A stretch of 64,000 nt of DNA from Narthecium ossifragum (taxonomy: Eukaryota > Streptophyta > Magnoliopsida > Dioscoreales > Nartheciaceae): the NCBI GenBank assembly GCA_963920575.1, contig OY986966.1, positions 7,802,871-7,866,870 on the forward strand, given 5' to 3'. Position 1 is the first letter of the stretch. Each line of letters starts with the position of its first letter. This document shows, piece by piece, positions 11,131 to 24,559 of this stretch. The translations under genes were made by a program, and so were the position numbers. The notes below the pieces were generated by a model. The model ran no database searches, had not been told where the DNA came from, and worked only from the letters and a program-made list of their open reading frames with translations.

Positions 11131-12766
11131 TGATGTCGCTCAAATGTGTCACGCACAGCGGTCGCAGTGCAGTACAGCATAAGAGAGGTCGAACCCACAG
11201 AGAGACAAGCAGGAAAGATCTAGAAACACAGATAATAATATATTGAAGACAATCAAGAAAGCTAACTAAACTAAATTAGATCAAAGGATTAATTATAATG
11301 TAAGGTTAACTAAAGATATCAAGATTTTGATAAGGCTAGGCGTCAGGAATCACTTCACTCGGATTTAGGTTCTTCTCTTCTCAATGGTTCATATAATACT
11401 CAGTTAAGGGATTCACATCCCAATCACCTTAACCGGAAGATATGGAACTATAAACCTAACAAAACATATAAATGTCTCTTCCTACGATTGATTCTTCCTT
11501 ATTATAGTTCTAACTTCATCCAACCCAAACCTAAGAATACACGATACCGGCTGTCACTACAGGCAACGCGCAACAAAAGTTCATCGGGACAAAGCCCTAA
11601 TTCTATCTAACTGAATCTCTAAGAATATACAATACCAACTCTCACAATCGGCAATGCATAGCAAAGATTCCTCGGGATAGAGCCCCAACCTTGTCTTACC
11701 AGATCCCTAAGAATACACAATACCAGCTGTCACTACGGGCAATACATAGCAAAGGTCTCGTGAGACTCGGAAGGAGAATCAAAAGAGATAACTATGGGAT
11801 TATAAGATCATGAAAGAAGCATGACTGGATTCATAATATTAATCATCCACATAGAAATCTATAATCTGAAAATAATCTTTGAAGATCCAATACATAGAAA
11901 AGAGTTTAACAATAAAGATTAAAACTATGAACCATTGTTGGAGAAGAAGCCCTAGTCCTCGCTAGATCATCCGTTCGCCATGCCCGCGGATTACTCGGCC
12001 ATAGATGGAGATTCCTTCATCTTCTTCCTTTGAAAAACGTCCAGAAAAGAGCCTCCAAAAACGTCCAAGAACTCCCTAAAAATCTCCCCAAGAAGTCTAT
12101 CTATAGGCTTTTGTGAAACCCTAACTTGGATTAGATCTCAGCCCTTGATCTTTCCCGCATAGCCAAAAGAGATCGATCCCTCTTTGAAACGAGATCGATC
12201 TTCTTCCTTCCGTGAACTCAGGATCTAGGTTTTGCTCGACAAAGATCGATCTCCTTTGGAAACAAATCGATTTTCTTCCCAAGGATGACGGGCGCTTCCA
12301 GGCTCGGATCGATCCCTTCTGGAAAGGGGATCGATCCCTTTATTCCGGATTTCAGATTTCTCCTCACGGTCGATCCTCACATCGACCGTGTGAAGTGTTT
12401 TTCGTGACAGAGGCTGACGGTCGATCTCGCGGATGATGCGACGGTCGACCGTGGGTCTTTTTCATCTCTGGGTGCATAAGGGATCGATCTCTTTTGGAAA
12501 GAGATCGATCTCTTATTCTCTGCGTATTTTTTCTGCTATTCTGCCCTGCGCTGGTTGTAGTAAAAGCACTGTAACTTTCTCTAAGAAGCTCCAAATCATG
12601 AACCGTAAATTTCTCCAAAAACTAGACTTTAAGAGCTTTCCAACCATGTATGGAACTTCATCTGGTTCATTCCAAGAAGATACAGTTTTGGCGTTAAAGA
12701 CCCATCTTTGCTTCAATTTTCTGCATAATACAAATAACTTTGTGAAGCAACATATACGAATGAAAT
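11131..12766 (-). repeat. 5' LTR of the Athila-like element, outer end deleted
   Basis: Homologous to 769-2404. At GAAAT (12762-12766) the match ends and copia sequence begins at once. The partner LTR continues for 77 bp more, so the start of this LTR (U3 edge) and the right-hand target duplication are missing. The LTR has its own hairpin array at 12171-12512. Confidence 0.87.
12171..12512 (-). repeat. Hairpin array in the second Athila-like LTR
   Basis: Same arrangement of GATCGATC pairs and CGGTCGA pairs as at 1809-2150. One box of the second pair has decayed (AAATCGATTT near 12264). The last hairpin is identical to the other copy. Confidence 0.8.
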
Positions 12767-14761
12767 GATTCAACTCACCCAAGTCTTTCATCTCAAACCG
12801 GATTGAAAGCTCAGCTCTAAGTCTTGCAACTTCTTCATCATTGTCGGTGATAATCATATCATCCACATAAAAAAGAACAATGACATGTAGCTTTCTTTGC
12901 TTCTTCACAAACAAAACTAGGATCCGAATCCGAAGCTAAGAAACCACAAAAGAGAAGATATTCGGCAATCTTTCCATACCATGCTCTTGGGGCTAGCTTT
13001 AATCCATAAAGCGCTTTCTTTAGTTTGCAAACATAATCAGGATGAGTAAGAAACATACCCCAATGGTTGCTCCATGAAGATGTCTTTGTCAATCTCCCCA
13101 TACAAGAAAGCATTCTTCATGTCGAGTTGCCATAGCCTTCAATCTTGAGAAGCCGCCAAAGAGATCACAGATCGAACAGAAGTAATCTTTGCAACCGGAC
13201 TAAAGGTTTCTTCATAATCTTAGTCATAAGTTTGAGAGAACCCTCTAGCAACAAGTCATGCCTTATATCTCTCAACACTTCCATCTGTCTTTTCTCTTCT
13301 ACTTGTAGACCCATTTGCATGTGACCGGCTTCACATCTTTGGGCTTTGGCACAAGATCCCAAGTCTCATTCTTGACAAGAGCTTTTATCTCCTCATCCAT
13401 AGCAAGTTGTCACTCTCTAACAGCTTTAGCTTCATCAAAACAAGAAGGCTCTTTGTCATCAAAAGGTTCGGCAAGGAAACAAGAGTAGATACTCACCATG
13501 TTTCCATCTCTATAACGAGCCGACTTGACAATCTATCTTGTTGATCTTCTAGGAGGTTGAGCATTTTCTACCTCTCCAATAGTAGCTTCATTCTCTTGTG
13601 CTTGATCATGAGAGATGTGATTGCTCCCCCTTTCACTATACCCCCCCCCCCCCCTCTGACCAAGAAGAAGAATTAGAGATCGTTGGTGCACTTGGAGATA
13701 TAGGCAAATCCACCGCCTTGGTAGAGCTCTCCACATGCTTGCTACCACCAATATCTTCAAGAATCACCTATTGTGGAGCAAATAAGGAAGAAGCTTAATC
13801 AGATACCACATCCCTTGTAACCACAAACTTGTGAGTCTCTGGATCCATGCATTTCCAACCCTTCTTCCTCTCATCATAGTCGATGAAGATGCACTTTGTA
13901 GCTTTAGCATCCAATTTGGTTCTTTTGTCAGAAGGAACATAAACAAAGCAAGGTGAGCCGAACACCTTGAAATGTTTGACATTTGGCTTCTCCATAAGGC
14001 CTTGGGTAGGTTCTTTGCATATAACCAACTTTTGCAAGTCTCCATAAGATGTTTAATATTCCTTTCAACTACACCATTTTGTTGAGGAGTATAGGCACAT
14101 GTGAGCTCTCTTCAGATGCCATTCTTGGTGCAAAATGAAAGGAACCAATTAGAGGTAAACTCTCCTCCATTGTCGGTCCGCAATCTCCTGATCTTCTTGC
14201 CAAGAACACCCTCCACGTTCATTTTGAACTCCTTGAACTTGGGAAAAACATCCGACTTCTCTTTTACAAAGAACACCCAAGTGGATCTTGTAAAATCATC
14301 AACAAAGAGCAACATATAACGAGCATCATCATAAGAAGTATTGCAAGATCCCATCAAGTCACTATGGACTAACTCTAGCGGACCCTTGCACCTACACATC
14401 AATTTGTCAAATGGAAGGCGATGTGCCTTACCATATTGACAACCTTCACAAACCTCACCACTACCAAAAGAAGAGAGATTAGGAAGACCATTTACCAAGC
14501 TCTTTGCCATCATGACTCGAAGCTTCTCTATGCTAAGATGCCCAAGCCTCGCATGCCAAATAGAAGCATCATCATTTGTGCTCATTTTGTCAACATAGGA
14601 AGTAGAGGCCAACAAGAAAAATAAATCTTCAACCCTCTTGCCAGTGCGGATGACATCCGCCTTCATGTTGGATATGTTCCAAAGAAATTTCATATCATTT
14701 GGTCTAAACAAGACATAGTGACCCGCATCCACCGCATTCGCCACCGAAAAGAGGTTCTTTT
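12767..14761 (-). pseudogene. Ty1-copia integrase and reverse transcriptase, frameshifted
   Basis: Reading right to left: the integrase zinc region IWHARLGHLSIEKLR ... CEGCQYGKAHRLPFDK; the core with LVHSDLMGS, LRTDNGGEF and, after a stop, the expected PQQNGVVERN text; then a linker with several frame breaks and a C16 homopolymer near 13640. The RT is represented by KKALYGLKLAPRAWYGKIAEY and FYVDDMIITDNDE (active site YVDD), ending in KDLGELNHF at the Athila-like insertion. The order integrase before RT is diagnostic for copia. Multiple stops and frameshifts make it non-functional. Confidence 0.86.
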
Positions 14762-15832
14762 TCATCCCCGGACATGAAACACATTCTTCAACATTATAGG
14801 ATCACCACCATAACCCTCGGCGGTGATGATGGCATCCTTCCCCTCATAGTGATGAAGATCGATGAACTTGGAATCATCGCCGGTAAGATGATGCTCACAA
14901 CCGGAGTCTATGATCCAATCATCATGAAAATTGATTGAAGCCATAGAACTCACCGTGGTTGTCTCCGCCACAAAGCACTTGCCCCAATCTTCCTCCTCTT
15001 TGGCATCACCATTCTTCTCCGCCGCATTCCCACCATTTAGTTTGGCGCGACAATTTTTTTTTGTGTCCAAGCTTCCCACACCTGTAGCACTTGACATTCT
15101 TTATGTTGCCATCACCCTTAGGTGAAGATCCATTGGAGCTATCATGCTTTGCCTCATACTTCTTCTCCTTTCCCTTATGATGGTCTTTCTTGTTAGAGAA
15201 CAAGGCATCTCCTTCATTAGTCCATGAAATAGAACATCCCGCCATTTGTCTAGCCAAAGACTCTTGTGAAGCAAGAAGATTCTCTAACTCCACCAAAGAA
15301 GGTTGTCGATCCCAACCTTGAATAGAAGTCATGTAAGGAACATACTCACTCTTGAGCCCTCGAATGATATACCTCTTCATCCTTGCCTCCGAAATGGATT
15401 CATCCGGATCCAAGAGAGCAATCTTCGAAACGTAAATTCTTCACCTTCAAGAAATATTGAGAAATAGAGAGATCTCCTTGAGTAGCATTAGCCAACTAGT
15501 TCTCTAACAATTGCAATCTTGCTACATTCTTCTTGTTGAACAATCTATGAAGGGTTTGCCAAATCACCGAAACCGACTTGCAACCCATGATATGCTCAAA
15601 CAAACCATTAGAAATGGTCCTCTTCAAGACAAACTCCGCCTTGCCATTCATTATCTTCCAAGCCTTGAAGTCTTTAATATCCTCTTGATTCGGAGGCTCT
15701 TGGTCATCACCACCACCAACCTCCCACAAGTCTTCACCAACAAGGTAAGACTCCAAGTAAGTCTTCTATATCCGATAGTTGGAGTGGTTGAGCAACTCTA
15801 TGCCAAGACCACCAACCCGAGCACTTGAATCC
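14762..15832 (-). pseudogene. Ty1-copia gag and protease
   Basis: The likely start is MDSSARVGGLGIELLNHSNY at 15832, with a stop soon after. A UBN2-type gag follows (SYLVGEDLWEVGG, WKIMNGKAEFVLK, FNKKNVARLQLLEN, QPSLVELENLLASQESLARQM), then the zinc knuckle CYRCGKLGHKKK, whose last Cys is lost by a frameshift near 15050. The protease active site WIIDSGCEHHLTGD is at about 14930. The frame is broken at least three times. Confidence 0.85.
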
Positions 15833-15893
15833 ATCTTCAAACCTCAAACATTGAACTATTTTCTTCCCAAGGGATGATCACACCACCCTTGAA

Positions 15894-15905
15894 GCTCTGA
15901 TATCA
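15894..15905 (-). other. Copia primer-binding site (tRNA-iMet type)
   Basis: On the element strand it reads TGATATCAGAGC, one mismatch from TGGTATCAGAGC, the usual complement of the initiator tRNA-Met 3' end. It abuts the LTR edge at 15906. Confidence 0.8.
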
Positions 15906-16268
15906 TGTAGAGAAGCTCACCGTATTCTGACAACCTCGGAAATCCCATTCTCCAATAGTAAACCAAAGTTTACTAGCCAATCATTAAACACCAAATTGAA
16001 AAAAATAAAGAACAAGATTGAAGAAGATGAAAACCTCACTTCATTCAAATGCTCAAAGTACAAAATACACGGATAGATGAAGACTCTCCACTTGCACAAA
16101 GGTATGTCACTAAAATATGAAGATATATCTCAAGATAGGAGATAACCCAAGTCATCATCATGGGAGATGAGAAGAGTTAATGTAAAGTAGATAGTTGGTT
16201 GGTGATAGTTGAGTAGATGGTTTGACTTAGTCTAATAGAGGGAAATATGAAATTATAAGGTATCTACA
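15906..16268 (-). repeat. 5' LTR of the Ty1-copia element
   Basis: The inner edge is fixed by the primer-binding site. The outer edge is inferred from the short terminal inverted repeat TGTAGA / TCTACA, giving 363 bp. The candidate target-site copy AATTC (16269-16273) cannot be confirmed because the other LTR lies outside the window. Confidence 0.65.
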
Positions 16269-16604
16269 AATTCAAACTTTGATATTTAACGCACAAATCT
16301 CTACTCATATCAGACAATTAAGGTTTTCTCCTTATTTATGCAAATTAACTTATATTTATGTCCATTAACTTCATTTTCAAATATTACATTGACAACAAAT
16401 GCATAAACGATTTTCAGCAATTTGGCCTTTTACCATAAAATGGGTTGTTATTAAACTTTATTAAACTTAACTCTCACCTCCATATCACTGTTTTCAAACC
16501 AAATGCCAAAAATAATCTGGATCCACTCTTAACACTCTTATCCGGATTATTATTTTCTAAATTTTAATCTTTTCTGATAATAGGGAGATGGCTTTCAACC
16601 TTCT
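16269..16604 (-). other. 3' flank of the sulfate transporter gene
   Basis: AT-rich sequence between the copia LTR and the transporter stop codon. On the minus strand it has AATAAA-like signals near 16450-16470, so it probably contains the 3' UTR. The copia element therefore landed within about 340 bp of the stop codon. Confidence 0.5.
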
Positions 16605-19600
16605 CTATTGCGACAGGAGTGGCTCCTGGCCAGAGCTGGACTCATCTTCTCCTAGCTGCTGATTCCACTGCCTTAGCTCAGGGCCTGCTGACCCATGGAA
16701 GTTGGGCATGCTTTGAAGGCAGGCTTTGACAGCATCATGCACGCTTACAAAGTACCATCTTCTGCCTATCAGCTCGATAAGGCCAGCATTGGAAAGAGTT
16801 ATCAACACGTTCCGGCTTGGATTGGATATTGCAATCTGCAAAAGAAGATAACAGGATTAGTGCCTGTCTCAAATGCATTAATGTTAACACTGGTTCTTCT
16901 AGACCATCTCATTCATGGATTCACCATATCCAAGTTTAGTGCAGTAAAGGGAAGGCTCATTGGATGGTTTCTAACTTTTAACTAACAGTAAAGAACTGTT
17001 GGCAGAGGAATTCTGAACCTGAATTTCGCGTGATTTGTATTCTTGATGTAAGTCTCTAAGGGCTTGAACAGCACTGGAGTCTATATATGGAACAGCTGCA
17101 GAAATGAGAAGTAATGATCAGTGTAACAAATGCTTCAATTCATCATGAATGAGAATAATCTTTTGATATAAGAACTATGCTGCACAATCAAGTTTATTTA
17201 TTCCAATACATATCAGTTAAAAAATTGTTGATTGACTTGGTTATCAACAAGAAATTAGTGAGGAACGACAGGAGATTGAACCAAACTGGTGTTAGTAGGA
17301 CTGGCAGAAAGTTAAGGGTAGCCCCTAAGACACCATAAAGATCAAGTTAGGTGCTTTTGCTTTTGACCTCCATAATCTTGCAATAATATGCAAGAAATTG
17401 ACCACAACAAAACAATCTAACAACATTTTTTAAATTTTGTAAAAACAAAAGTTTCTTGATAAGAAGTTGAGAACACATCAAAATTTGATATTGACATGAA
17501 ACTAATTCTAGAAATTTGATCGAAATAGAAAAACCCTGGTATCCATGCAATGATCAATCCAGATTCTATTTTACGCTGGCTAAACTGATCCTAGCTCAGG
17601 AGAGATAAAATAAAATGAATACTCACGTGCCATTTCAATGATCACAAAATAAATTCTTTCATTTTCTGGTCCCTGCATAGTGGTTCCTAAAATGCTCGCA
17701 TATCCCCGCAGCCTAGGATATGAGAAGACATCAATATTTAGAACTTATCAAAGGGCAGCTTTTTCTTATTTCATGGTTGTTAAGCAACATGAAAAGTTTC
17801 ACACGTCACCTGTCTTTGATGTAATTTATGTTCGCGAAATAGATAGGTGCATCAAACCGAACAACAACGATTCCACTGTATATATATGCTTCAGGATATT
17901 GTTCTATGTTTCTATACACAGTAGTTCCTGGAAGACGGCCCAAGACAGCTGAAACAAAGCATGCGTTGACATCAAAGTTAACTGTGGAATTATTAATATT
18001 GGAATACTGGTTGCAAATGGCTGAATATTTATTGAAAACGGAATCAAGTAAAGGATGTGCCTGGAGGAAGGAATTTTGATTCAAAATCTCTCTAAAAGAA
18101 ATCCAGCTGGATACAATCAACGAGCATTGCAATCTAGGAGCATAAGATATAGATATGTGAACTAAACTAGATAGTTCAGGAATGTCAATGGTGAATGGTT
18201 TAGCAGAAATGGGCATTACTGGGAATAAAAACAATGGTGATTCAAAATAGTCCCCTCAAAATCATGAAAAAACAAGCTATATTTAGCAACTTCTCACTGT
18301 ATATCCATCTGCCAATTATATTGGAAGTACACGATTATAGAGCTTAATTTAGAGCTATCATTCAGTATATAGAACTATGATTATCCAAGCAATTCAATCA
18401 CCAACTGAATCCTGCACAACTGGAAAAAAGTTCCATCATTTCTGCTGTGCTGTAGTCTTGCTCTTCTACAATCTACTTTATGAACCAAACTTACCAATAT
18501 GTGGATTTGCTGATTCATGGATGACGAATGCAAGAGAGGAGCTGACCTGCATTTAAAACTCCCTTGCTAATTAGTAGAAATGCTATCCAATATTTCACTG
18601 ACTACAATTATCAGCAATATTCACGATCCTGATATGAAAGAAGCTTTCATAAAACCATCATATACTCTTCTCCATGGGAAAAATGTTCAGGGAGTTAAAT
18701 TTTAAGAGCAAGCGAGAAGTTGAGATAAAATGGCAACATTATAGAAGTAAAATAAGTGGGACATATTTATCCACTGTAAATGAAGTGAAAAAGATAAGAT
18801 ACCAAGGCCACTTTTAGCAATATAAATTAGACCTGACTGGTCCAAGTTAAATCTATGGAATGGAAAGGATTCAACAAATGAAGCATCTTGCACAATCTCC
18901 TTAAATAATAAAAACTCGCGAAATGCATAAGTTCTCACCCCAATAAGAACACCTATCTCAATACCAAGAAATAGTGTTGTAATGCAGGTGATAGTCCAAA
19001 GAACGAAATCTCGTTTGTCTACACGCCACAAAAACAAAGCCTCCTCATAATCCACCTGCAGGAAGACATGAGATATAACATGCTGTTGAAAAATATTCAC
19101 TGCTGGTCTAAGAGTCCCCAATAAAAAGAAAGTTACAACTCCGAATAGAAAATCTTATGCTATCAGTGAGTTGAATTGCATATACATTTAACATAACAAA
19201 GCAACCAAATAGAGAAAAAATTTCATTTGATGACTAAAATGATTCTTTCCAGATTGTGCTGAATTTGAGCGCCAAATTAAATGGACAGTTCTCAGCAGCA
19301 ACTGTTCTTGAAGCTACAACAATGAAAAGAAAATAAAGGATTCGACTCTTCTTACCAAACTTATTCCAACTGATATTACTATGGCAGCCAGTGCACACTG
19401 CAACATTCATGAAAAACTAGGTTCAGCATAATAAAAGAGCAAATTCGACAGAAAAGCAACAAGTACCAAAGAATTGGTGGTCGAAGTTTCAGGATGTTCT
19501 AAAGCATTGATAAAACAAAAGAAGGCAACAAAGTAAACAACAAACATTAATCCAAGAAAATTAAGGACTAACAGAGAACCAGAGAGATGCATGACTTATA

Positions 19601-22600
19601 CTGCGACAAAGTTCTCTTACTCCCCAGGTCATGGGTACTATCATGTATGCTCCATGCAATGAGGCTTATATTTTGACTGCCGAAGAAAAAAGACTGTCCA
19701 AAAGAAAACCTTGTAATATTTTCAGTTTGTTTTGACTTAAGATTTAAGAACCATTGCATAGATATCCCAACCCAAGAACTCATGAGCATAACAAGAAAAC
19801 CTTCTGCTAGCACATGATGTGTCATCAAGATACAAGACCATACAATCTTCATTTACATAAAAAGATCCGGTTTTGCTTGTGAATGTAGCAAAAGACGGTC
19901 ACAAAGTAATTCTTCTGCTATCTCACTTTCAGACAATTTTCAAATTCTGCTAGGCTTATGTTTGTCCATGTACAGCGATGTAAAGTAAAACTTATCGAGC
20001 CCCCAATTTATTAATGAAAGAAGAAGACAAATTAGATTATCAATCATACCTGAGGTATGTCTCTTAATAATGGTGTCAGAAAAAAAAGAGCACATCCCAT
20101 AGTACATCCAGTAGCTATTCCAGATAATCCTGTCTTTGCCCCACTTTCATGATTTACTGCTGACCTAGAAAAAGAGCCTGCATATTACATATTAGGTATG
20201 ATATATCATCTCATGCAGTCTCAAGCCTAAACTGAATGAAACCAAGTATTGGAATAAAATATCCGGAAATAGTCTATCAAAAAGTGGACATCTGAAAAAG
20301 ATCAAAAGTAAATTTGCTCATCTTTGCAACAAGAACTCAAGAAGAGCATGAATTTTATATGTACCTGTTGTAGGATATGCTGAAAAAAATGAGCCACATA
20401 TATTCGCCATGCCAAGCCCAAATAGCTGCAAGAGAGAAACAATGAGATCATTTATGCAAGTAATACAACATATTAGGCCATGGATCTAGTTAACAAATTG
20501 AATAGTTACAATTTCTGACTGCTATTCTCTTCTAAGTGGCACAAGTGAACCTCCATAATTGAGAAATTGGCATACTGATGGAATGCAAAGCATTTCAAAG
20601 ATATACGTGGCAATCTCAACATGCAATATGGGTGTCTATACGAAAGCCCCAAGACAAAAGCAAGCTACTTCACTTCTTTGTGAAGCCTAAAACTGAGAGA
20701 CGGGGACAGGCATTGGGCTAAAATGGTACAAGTACTTATAAAGAAATGTCTCAGAGTCTATGCAAATGAACAGCATTGATGGCAGCTCCTTTGCCAAACT
20801 ACCAGGTCATATAACATCAAACTTTTCTTAGTCTCTCAAAATAGATTATGAGAACCTATCCCGACCTCTTGTGTGATGTTCACACAACCAAAGAAGTCTT
20901 AAACGTAAAAGAGCTCCATCAAATCACAGTAGCCTAGGTATGAGTCGGATGCCAAAAATCATACATCGACCAGCCTGATGTTTGATCCAGCTTTTAAGTT
21001 TCGTAGAGTTGTTGATGGCCACAGATTGATTTGATTCTTAGCACGTGCTTGCATTTTGGACATGTAGATTTATTTCTGCATGTATTTTGTACATAGAGTG
21101 GCTTTGCATGCATTTATGCTACTTAAGTGTACAGAGGTGCTTGAGTATAAGTACGTGGCTGAACATATGTATGTCATCTTCTGCGTAGATTATGGGACAG
21201 AAAACTTTTTGGCCCTTACCTCTTGATTTGCGTCCAATTCATAACCATTCTTTGCTGCCAAAGCCTTAGCGATCCCCACAGATTCCTGAAATTAAAATGC
21301 TTTACAAGCACATGCAATAAACAAATGTGGAATGACCAAAATCGTTGGGACAATATATACCAAAATGGCCACACCAGTAATGAGAACCGCCGTTGAAATC
21401 AGAGACTGAGCATGCTGAAATTCAGTCGGAATCCGGAACTTTGGAAGGCCTTGCGGTATTTCACCTACCTAAAGAAATAAAACTGAATTGTAAAAATAGG
21501 AGGAAATCAAAGTGTTCATGTTTCTAGTTCTTCAGAAAATAATAAAAGTCTCGAAGAATTCAGTAACAGAAAGTCTTATAACTAATCATTATCAGGATTT
21601 TCAACTTATTAGACTCCCACAAAAAACATTCTCGAATAAAAGGCTATGCACCTGTATATCATAATTAGCCAACTTGAAGGCCCTGTTTTCAAATCACGTT
21701 TCGTTTCAACCTTCTACTTCAGAAATACACATAAGAGCGAGATACTCCCAATACTTTTGGTAAGATGACCTTTTAATTCCCTCCTCCTGATGTACACACA
21801 ATATCAGAAGACATGACCCTCCTAATTAAGACACAAAACTCAAAGTAACCCTGATGATGCATATTAGAAACTATCACGTAGCAGTAGAATAGATTATTCC
21901 AAGTGATTCTGATTTTGTATCCTTAGGTTAACTAGTTCAAACTAAGTCTTTTCAAATTCCTGCATTGTTAAAGATACATCAGTAGAGTCAGATCATACAT
22001 AAGAAACTCAAAACCCTCTACTTAAAGGCTCTTCTCTAAACTCACAACACACAGAACTTATAATCAATCTTCAACAGTTTCATCCTCCATTAATCAAACT
22101 CACAAGCTTCTTTGATATATATTTGGTTCCTATTGTGACCTTCAGGCTTCATGCATAAACACAGCATTCTCAAATCTCAATAGTCAGCATGTGAAAAGAA
22201 GTGAACAAAATATCCAAAGGATTGCCGGTACAGTTCATACCACAGCTAGAATTCTCAACTTTTACTTGAACTTTTTCCATACTTTCTGTCATTTGACTCT
22301 GACAGGATTTCTAACCATATTAATCCACGTTAATAACAGTATTTCACCCACTATGCTGCGCATGATAGACAACCCCATAGATAAGTTCTATTGTAACGTA
22401 TTTTCTTGGTGGGCTCGACTCTCTTACTGCTAATGCGGAAACGAAATGTAAAGTTTAAATTGTACATCTCTAGATTGTCTGATTGAGTCAATTGAGCATA
22501 AGGATAAAAATTCAAGAACACATTATCAGATATCATATTTTTGTTCATGATATAGCTATTCCAACCGTCAGTTGTCTCACCACCGAAATTGAAGATGGAT

Positions 22601-24459
22601 GAAATACTTTCACAAACGCTGTCCCCAGAAAGACTGCTGTAAGTGGCCCTGATGCTCTAAGGAATCTAAAATTCTTTTTTGTACTTCCCTGCAGAATAAA
22701 TCAGTAGAGGCTGAAATATTTGCTACTGTTGAAACTGAGTTAGACTAAACAAAAAATTGCTACCAAGTGCTTCATAACGAGAATGGTGGCAAGAATGCAA
22801 GATCCCATTACAAAGGGCGGCCACGAGAACTGCATATGAACACAAATACAGGATATTAGTGAACTAACAAATGAGAACCCCATAGCACTGACAAAAAGTA
22901 CAAGTTCCAGAATACACAAACATTGCTATCTTCACAAACAGACATAAAGATGTGTAGTCAAAATCCGTATCAAGCCTTTTTCTTTGTGGTATTATTCTAG
23001 TTGCACTTGATAGGAAAAATGACCTCAAACTCTATGGAAAGCATGACTCTACAACAATAGGAAAAATTACATCAAAAATTGGTTACCAACTTTTTAGAAG
23101 CTTACACTTCCAGATCCAGTGATTATGCTTCTAGCGAGTGGAATAATTTTGCTGCTCCTTTCTATGTTATAGCCCAGGAAGTATTTGGCCTGAGACAGTG
23201 CAATCACAATGGCTGAAGAAGTGACGAAACCAGAAATCACAGAATGGCTAATGAATCGAAGAAGCCAACCAAGTCTGCACAGAAACATGGATATATAAGC
23301 TTCAATGTATTTATCCAAAAAAAGACCGAATGGATCGACATGTTGAGTAAGCTACAATAACAACCTAAAGAGAGAATTTGTCCCTGCGAATACAACTGAA
23401 AGTGTTGAAGCCATGCCGAATAGCATTACTAGAAAAGAGCAGAGACTAAAGCTTGTTTACCTCAGCAGTCCCATTGTACATTCCACAGCTCCCACCATGA
23501 ATGCCAATAGGATAGCCAGTTCTGTGTACAGATCCTCTGAAGGATCAACTATCCCACTTAATACGTTGGAGACTAAGAGTGAGACTAGGGTCACCGGGCC
23601 AATTGCAAGTTGACGAGATGAGCCGAAGATTGTATATACAAATATGGGAACAAAACCAGAATCTGTACCAAAAGATACCCTATTGATCTCAGACAATGCA
23701 AGTGCTGTTTAATGCGTAAGCATTCAAGTTCACAGAGTAAGCACCAAAAAAAAAACAAAACAAAACAACCAATCATATAACACCACTCACATAGGCCATA
23801 AATCGGATGAAGCCCAGCTAGCTTTGCATATGACATTGCCTGGCCATTTAAAATTACATTAAATACAAAAAAAAAAGTTTTACAAAGTGCCAATTAAGGT
23901 AAAGATGTGTGTAAATAATATTCTCATACAGCATTTCTGAAAAATAACAACCAAACTGAAAAGCAGAATAGATCGTCTAAATGTTTCCTAAGAACCATAG
24001 AAGAACTTAAGATACCCAAAGAAGGCAGCTTCTAGGTTTTTGTGCTTGCAAGGTAACTCATCCAGATTCCAATACTAGAGAGTATATATATGGTGGTGTA
24101 TATGATATATATGAAATATTTAAATGACAATATGAATTCCAAGTTCAATCGCGTGAAATTACCTGAGGGACCAACATGACACCAACGGTGATGCCAGCCA
24201 TCATGTCCACCTGAAGATACTCGTTCCATTGGTAGGTGCGGATCCACCGGGTGCACGGGACAAGGAGTTCCATCCACTCGACAGCCGACATGCCCCGGAG
24301 CTTCAGCCGCCACTGCGCAAGAAATGGTGGTGACGGCAGGAGGGGTGTCGATGGCGTAATGCGCTCGAGCTGCGTCACCCTCACCTGCCTGACCATGCCG
24401 GCGCCCATGTCAATGTCAGCGATGTCTACATTGCTCGACGTGGCATATAATATCTCCAT
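16605..24459 (-). CDS. SULTR4: Sulfate transporter, SULTR4 type (17 exons, 665 aa)
   Basis: The spliced CDS is exons 24459-24163, 23839-23791, 23662-23461, 23274-23106, 22829-22764, 22688-22581, 21468-21361, 21285-21220, 20425-20365, 20177-20050, 19397-19356, 19055-18939, 18546-18495, 17948-17810, 17712-17627, 17095-17019 and 16835-16605. All introns are GT-AG; the total is 1998 nt in frame. The membrane part includes [49 protein letters not shown] text and [21 protein letters not shown]-terminal STAS domain begins near residue 510 ([37 protein letters not shown]). The text resembles group 4 SULTRs, which in Arabidopsis act at the tonoplast and release vacuolar sulfate. The start is the Met before EILYATSSN, about 45 bp below the predicted transcription start; an upstream in-frame Met at 24555 lies before the TATA box and is rejected. 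No stop or frameshift was seen, so the gene looks functional. Confidence 0.93.
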
Positions 24460-24529
24460 TGCCCACCAACTCCTCCGTCCCCTAGTCCAACCGCCTTCCG
24501 GAATACTGTTGGTAGGAGAGAAGGGGAGC

Positions 24530-24545
24530 AGGGTATATAAGAATA
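24530..24545 (-). promoter_or_regulatory. TATA box of the sulfate transporter gene
   Basis: The minus strand reads CTTATATACCC at about 24542-24532, about 75 bp upstream of the start codon. This is a normal distance for a plant TATA box and short leader. No sulfur-response element was identified with confidence. Confidence 0.55.
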
Positions 24546-24559
24546 CTCGCCGCACGGAC

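Larger units (their letters stand above)
769..12766 (-). mobile_element. Athila-like Ty3-gypsy LTR retrotransposon, nested in copia
   Basis: The element is bounded by two LTRs (769-2481 and 11131-12766) that are clearly homologous and differ by roughly a few percent, mostly transitions. Minus-strand order is 5' LTR, tRNA-Asp primer-binding site, gag, protease, RT, RNase H, integrase, polypurine tract, 3' LTR. This order is Ty3-gypsy. The tRNA-Asp primer, the protease motif LDLGVSVNLMP and the RT text GTYAFRRMPFGLCNAPSTF point to the Athila clade. The 5-bp site duplication is seen only on the left (ACCTC, 764-768), because the right end has lost about 77 bp of LTR plus the duplication. A Tekay-like solo LTR interrupts it at 6877-9254. 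Several stop codons and a lost integrase residue make it non-autonomous. Confidence 0.88.
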
